DNA of 57,596 bases from Pseudoalteromonas sp. P1-9. Its GTDB lineage: Bacteria; Pseudomonadota; Gammaproteobacteria; Enterobacterales; Alteromonadaceae. The DNA lies in assembly GCF_001399975.1 (NCBI RefSeq), contig NZ_LKBD01000032.1, forward strand, positions 1 to 57,596, read 5' to 3'. Below, piece by piece: positions 54,540-57,596 of the stretch. The position numbers and the translations under genes were made by a program. The notes beneath the pieces are model-generated. The model did not search any database. It was not told the DNA's origin and saw only the letters and a list, made by a program, of their open reading frames with translations. Position 1 is the stretch's first letter; every line of letters begins with the position of its first letter.

Positions 54540-54818
54540 TTAGCTGGCTTCGCTTGATGACACTGGTTTGCGCGATTTAGTCACCGCTTTTTCAACACTT
54601 TTACCGGTGACAGCCCAAATCATCAGGCCTGACCACGCAATGAGTGAAAAACCCGCTGGCACACATGCGGCTGCGATTAATTTTGCATGTTTGCGATTAA
54701 AGAAAAACGCGAGAACTGCCGGTAAAAACCATAAAACTAAGCTTGCTAATGCAACAGCTAATATAAACACCGGATCTGCGTTGGCAAAAAGATCTTCAAA
54801 AAAAGTAAGTGTTTCCAT
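54540..54818 (-). CDS. Small membrane protein resembling the superinfection-immunity family
   Basis: 92 residues with two hydrophobic helices (about 15-39 and 47-70) and a basic tail. The pattern FLPAVLAFFFNRKHAKLI followed by a Trp-rich second helix (LIAWSGLMIWAVTG) resembles the Imm_superinfect family, known from T4 imm, whose chromosomal members have no clear role. The similarity is by eye only. It is convergent with the barrel gene. Confidence 0.55.
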   Translation of the reverse strand: METLTFFEDLFANADPVFILAVALASLVLWFLPAVLAFFFNRKHAKLIAAACVPAGFSLIAWSGLMIWAVTGKSVEKAVTKSRKPVSSSEAS

Positions 54819-54952
54819 AATCGTATTCTCAATAAAAGTAACTGGGGCCAGACTACTTGCCTATGAGAAATAACTTGGCAAAAAATGCTAAGCGGCAAAA
54901 TGTGGTGATTAATGGTTAACAACCAATGTAGTACCTAGATACTACCCGTTAA

Positions 54953-55225
54953 TTAACCAAGTGGTTTACTATTTAGCGCATAGGTTAAACACGTTACACG
55001 CAGCATTGATGCGAGATTTTTAACACTGCCATGACGTTCAATTACTTCTTGATACAAGGTGGAAATAAACTCCGGCACTGTTACTTTTTCATCGGCTGCT
55101 ATACGCTCAAGAATTTGCCAGATTTTATTTTCTAGCGAAATACTTGTCACCACCCCCTGAATGCGTATTGAACGCTTGGTGCTATCGTAAGATGTCTGCG
55201 GCTCTTGAGCATATAATTCACACAT
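54953..55225 (-). CDS. Ribbon-helix-helix domain protein
   Basis: 90 residues. The KRSIRIQGVVTSISLENKIWQ segment and the following helix pair fit the RHH_4 family. Such proteins bind DNA as dimers and often regulate their neighbours. It is divergent from a VOC gene, with only 15 bases between starts, so it would control or overlap both promoters. Confidence 0.8.
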   Translation of the reverse strand: MCELYAQEPQTSYDSTKRSIRIQGVVTSISLENKIWQILERIAADEKVTVPEFISTLYQEVIERHGSVKNLASMLRVTCLTYALNSKPLG

Positions 55226-55240
55226 AAGGTATTCCTAACA

Positions 55241-55636
55241 ATGGCAAAAATGATTCACAGTATGATCCGCGTAGTAGACGAATCAAAGTCACTGCGATTC
55301 TATCAAAACATACTTAACTTAACAGAAAAACGTCGGATTACTTTCGATAGCTTTTGCTTAATTTACTTAGGTAATGAAGAGTCAGACTTTGAACTTGAAC
55401 TAACAGTAAATTTTGACCAAAAAGCACAGTATGATTTGGGTAACGGTTACGGCCACCTTGCAGTAAGTGCTGAAAATATAGAGGCAATACATCAAAAAGC
55501 AGTTTCTCTTGGTTATCAACCAAAAGACGTTAAAGAGTTTTATAACGGTGATTCACTCGTTGCGAAATTCTTTTTCATCAACGATCCAGACGGTTACGCG
55601 ATTGAAGTAATTGAGCGTTCAGATACGTTTAACTAG
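55241..55636 (+). CDS. VOC-family protein, lactoylglutathione lyase-like
   Basis: 131 residues. The opening MAKMIHSMIRVVDESKSLRFYQNIL, the ELELTVNF segment and the end FFINDPDGYAIEVIERSDTF match glyoxalase I-like proteins, with His7, Glu and Glu as possible metal ligands. Glyoxalase I isomerises methylglyoxal-glutathione adducts. Sequence alone does not prove that substrate. Divergent from the RHH gene. Confidence 0.85.
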   Translation: MAKMIHSMIRVVDESKSLRFYQNILNLTEKRRITFDSFCLIYLGNEESDFELELTVNFDQKAQYDLGNGYGHLAVSAENIEAIHQKAVSLGYQPKDVKEFYNGDSLVAKFFFINDPDGYAIEVIERSDTFN

Positions 55637-56115
55637 ATCACAATGCGAATACATTGTAAAACAAATACTTACGCTGTGTTCGCGTCTTCTCATACGCAAA
55701 ATCGCCATTTTGCGTATTAACTCACATTTCACTTTTGCCAGCGTACTTAATTCTACATGCAACAATATTTATCGCTTTCATAAAACGCTAACCAGTTAAT
55801 ACATTTAATTATAAAACAAATATTTAGTCTAGAATGGGAACGTTTAAGGTAATAGTTTCCATGGTGCAAAATTAACAATAATTATTATCATTAACTATTC
55901 CAATTTTATTGCTATTTGCTTAGAATGCCCGCAACCTTTAAAGAAAATAACGTTTACTTAAAGCAAAATTAAACGGCTAACTTAAAAGTACTGCTTGTCC
56001 GCGACATTTTGCCTCACTGAAGCGTTTAAAGCACATTTGGTCTGTCAATCAAATATGTAAAGCAACGAGTTACAAAAGCATAGCTCGCCGCTACCGTTAT
56101 TATGAGCAATAAAGT
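55637..56115. other. Intergenic region with Fur box before the PepSY gene
   Basis: 479 bases with no credible gene. The notable element is the Fur-like box at 55877-55895. The 220 bases between the box and the ATG would be an unusually long 5' leader if the promoter overlaps the box. No riboswitch class was recognised. Confidence 0.5.
55877..55895. promoter_or_regulatory. Fur box
   Basis: Read on the minus strand, the 19 bases GTTAATGATAATAATTATT match the Fur consensus GATAATGATAATCATTATC at 16 positions. This predicts iron-dependent repression of the PepSY gene. It was found by hand comparison only. Confidence 0.75.
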
Positions 56116-57249
56116 ATGAATATAAGAAAAGCCTTTTTTTGGCTTCACCTAATTATTGGTTGCATCGCTGCCCTATTTATTTTTTTAATGTCGGCCACCG
56201 GTGCGTTACTTACCTATGAACGCCAAATTATTCACAGCGCAGAGCAATACGATTATCCCCAAGCACCTTCTGCAAACACGCAAAAACTTACGCTTGAACA
56301 AATAAATACTATTGCCAGTACCTTAGAGCATAAAAAGCCGTTAAGTATTGCGATTAGAAACGAACAAAACGCCTTTATTCAAATTAAAGAAGGCCGCAAA
56401 ACCCTTGCCTATTTAAACCCATACAATGGTGAACACATTAACGAACCAGGGCTTGCAACTAAAACATTCATGCGTAAATTACGCGCTTTTCATCGCTGGC
56501 TAACCCTTGATGGTAAGTTTAGTGAGACAGGTCGCTGGGTTAATGGCATCGCTAATATTATTTTCTTTGTGTTAGTGCTTTCGGGTCTTTATTTGTGGTT
56601 ACCAAAACGCTTTAATAAACGCGCTTTTAAACAAAAACTTACTTTTGCTAAGTCTTACCCAAACACTAATGCGCGCGACTACCAATGGCATAATGTGTAC
56701 GGTATTTATTTAGCGCCGGTACTTGCGGTACTCATTGCAACAGCTTTCTTTTTCTCTTTTAAATTGCCGGGAAACACCTTAAAAAAAGTGGTATCAAACG
56801 ATGCGAAAGTTGAGCAGCTAAAAGCGTCGCCATTAAATAACGGCACGCCAAAATCGCTTAATGTGCTATTTGAAAATGCAATTAACCACACACCAAAATG
56901 GCAACGTGCACAGTTTACACTTGCTACTAAACCTATGGATAAAATAGCGTTTAGCCTTGATACCGGTACAGGTGGCGAGCCACAAAAACGCTTAACGGTA
57001 ACGGTAGATACACAAACTGGCGCTGTATTACAAACGCTCACCTTTGATGATTTATCAACATATCGAAAAGCACGCAGTTACATTCGCTTTTTACACACAG
57101 GCGAAGCGTACGGCATTATCGGCCAAACCATCGCAGGCCTCGCCTCATTATTAGCGTGTTTGCTCGTTTATACAGGGATCATGCTATCGTGGCGCCGCTG
57201 GCAAAACTATCGCGTGCGCAAAGCAAAACTAGCATTAGAAACAGCTTAA
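56116..57249 (+). CDS. PepSY-associated membrane protein (PiuB/siderophore-reductase-like)
   Basis: 377 residues with four membrane helices (near 11-33, 143-161, 197-216 and 337-360) and a large periplasmic region between the first two and the last two. The first helix segment KAFFWLHLIIGCIAALFIFLMSATGALLTYE is characteristic. Histidines in the helices (such as those in WLHLI, FHRWL and RFLHTGEAYG) may bind haem. Relatives reduce ferric siderophores in the periplasm or inner membrane. The Fur box upstream supports an iron role. No TonB receptor is next to it. Confidence 0.85.
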   Translation: MNIRKAFFWLHLIIGCIAALFIFLMSATGALLTYERQIIHSAEQYDYPQAPSANTQKLTLEQINTIASTLEHKKPLSIAIRNEQNAFIQIKEGRKTLAYLNPYNGEHINEPGLATKTFMRKLRAFHRWLTLDGKFSETGRWVNGIANIIFFVLVLSGLYLWLPKRFNKRAFKQKLTFAKSYPNTNARDYQWHNVYGIYLAPVLAVLIATAFFFSFKLPGNTLKKVVSNDAKVEQLKASPLNNGTPKSLNVLFENAINHTPKWQRAQFTLATKPMDKIAFSLDTGTGGEPQKRLTVTVDTQTGAVLQTLTFDDLSTYRKARSYIRFLHTGEAYGIIGQTIAGLASLLACLLVYTGIMLSWRRWQNYRVRKAKLALETA

Positions 57250-57264
57250 TATCATCAAACTAAA

Positions 57265-57293
57265 AAAGGCTAACGTGTGTGTTAGCCTTTATT
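57265..57293. terminator. Terminator after the PepSY gene
   Basis: AAAGGCTAAC, GTGTGT loop, GTTAGCCTTT then ATT. The A-run before the stem allows action on both strands, also ending the integrase remnant read from the right. Confidence 0.88.
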
Positions 57294-57353
57294 TATCATT
57301 CACTAATTAAATCCTTTCACAAAACAAATAAACATGCGGTTTCATTTTAATGT

Positions 57354-57462
57354 TCAACGATCAATAGGACTTCTTGTATTACCAAACCGCGTACCTACAA
57401 CATGCGTGTAAATTTCTGTGGTTTTTAAGTCAGTATGACCAAGTAATTCTTGTACAGTTAGA
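57354..57462 (-). pseudogene. 3' remnant of an integron-type tyrosine recombinase
   Basis: The minus strand reads LTVQELLGHTDLKTTEIYTH then VVGTRFGNTRSPIDR and a stop at 57354-57356. This is the end of a tyrosine recombinase, with the LLGH box and the catalytic Tyr in IYTH. The ending (YTHVVG...SPIDR) most resembles integron integrases. The match to the family stops at the edge of the repeat at 57463, where the N-terminal 280 or so residues would be expected; the frame stays open into the repeat, but that sequence does not look like a recombinase. The gene is therefore cut. Confidence 0.8.
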
Positions 57463-57596
57463 GGGTCTGTTGACCTTTGCAGTTCTATTTTTGTTCTGCT
57501 TGAGCGAGCTTTTATCGCGGCGCTCGATGTGTGGCCTAGTAATCTAAGCGAATATCGAGCAACAATGAGAAAAGTGCGCTCAAAAGAACCGTTCGG
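57463..57596 (+). repeat. Right copy of the terminal inverted repeat
   Basis: 57462-57549 is the inverted copy of positions 1-88. The element begins GGGTCTGTTGACCTTTGC and runs off the right end of the window. It contains nested inverted repeats: 57493-57506 with 57577-57589 (TTGAGCG/CGCTCAA core) and 57522-57528 with 57554-57560 (GCTCGAT/ATCGAGC), so a long hairpin could form. It cuts the integrase gene. It may be an insertion sequence end, a structured MITE-like repeat, or a conserved flank of a multicopy locus. Confidence 0.7.

Noticed and set aside
57463..57596. attC site of an integron array
   Set aside because: The nested inverted repeats suggest one, but the conserved end boxes (RYYYAAC and GTTRRRY) were not found, and the same sequence edge occurs at the other end of the window away from any integrase.

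Overview
The window looks like chromosome of a marine gammaproteobacterium of the Alteromonadales, most likely Pseudoalteromonas. The base composition is AT-rich, and the gene families fit: a TorF-type porin, DUF3081, a VF530-like protein, MipA/OmpV, a DUF3261 lipoprotein and an aryl-polyene cluster. The assignment comes from recalled family distribution, not from a search. No tRNA, rRNA or CRISPR array was seen.

Layout. 1-88 is the end of a repeat that returns inverted at 57463-57549. 438-7463 encodes a secreted protein of about 2341 residues with two tiers of tandem beta domains. 7588-10734 holds a nitronate monooxygenase-like enzyme and a convergent S9 peptidase. 10910-14813 holds an unrecognised membrane protein, a TonB-dependent receptor and a divergent unknown gene. 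15241-21013 is a choline-to-glycine-betaine locus (betI-betB-betA, a short BCCT transporter, a TorF-like porin), with a BetI-type operator just before betI. 21099-22732 has four small minus-strand genes.

23549-39839 is the centrepiece: a minus-strand aryl-polyene (APE) biosynthetic cluster of 19 tightly packed genes. It holds a chain-length-factor-like protein, two acyltransferases, two ACPs, a membrane protein, an aryl-acid ligase, two dehydratases, a glycosyltransferase, a MIO ammonia-lyase, a thioesterase, a LolA-like carrier, an MMPL exporter, a flavin enzyme with halogenase signatures, a DUF3261 lipoprotein, two ketosynthases and a ketoreductase. A MipA/OmpV gene follows four bases later. 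The ammonia-lyase suggests that the aryl starter is made in-cluster from an aromatic amino acid, as in flexirubin pathways. The halogenase-like enzyme suggests a tailored (halogenated or hydroxylated) pigment. No methyltransferase gene is present. ACP-bound intermediates would be built by the KS/KR/DH set, joined to a lipid or sugar by the acyl- and glycosyltransferases, and moved to the outer membrane by the MMPL, LolA-like and DUF3261 proteins.

39916-57249 is mostly housekeeping and accessory: a lipoprotein esterase, a PAS-GGDEF-EAL protein, a MATE exporter, YaiI-like and MscS-like proteins, two VOC proteins, a glutamate dehydrogenase, an MgtC-like protein, a YqjD/YqjE-like stress cluster, an EEP-family hydrolase, an outer-membrane barrel and a PepSY reductase-like protein behind a strong Fur-box match. 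The right end holds the 3' remnant of an integron-type integrase cut by the terminal repeat.
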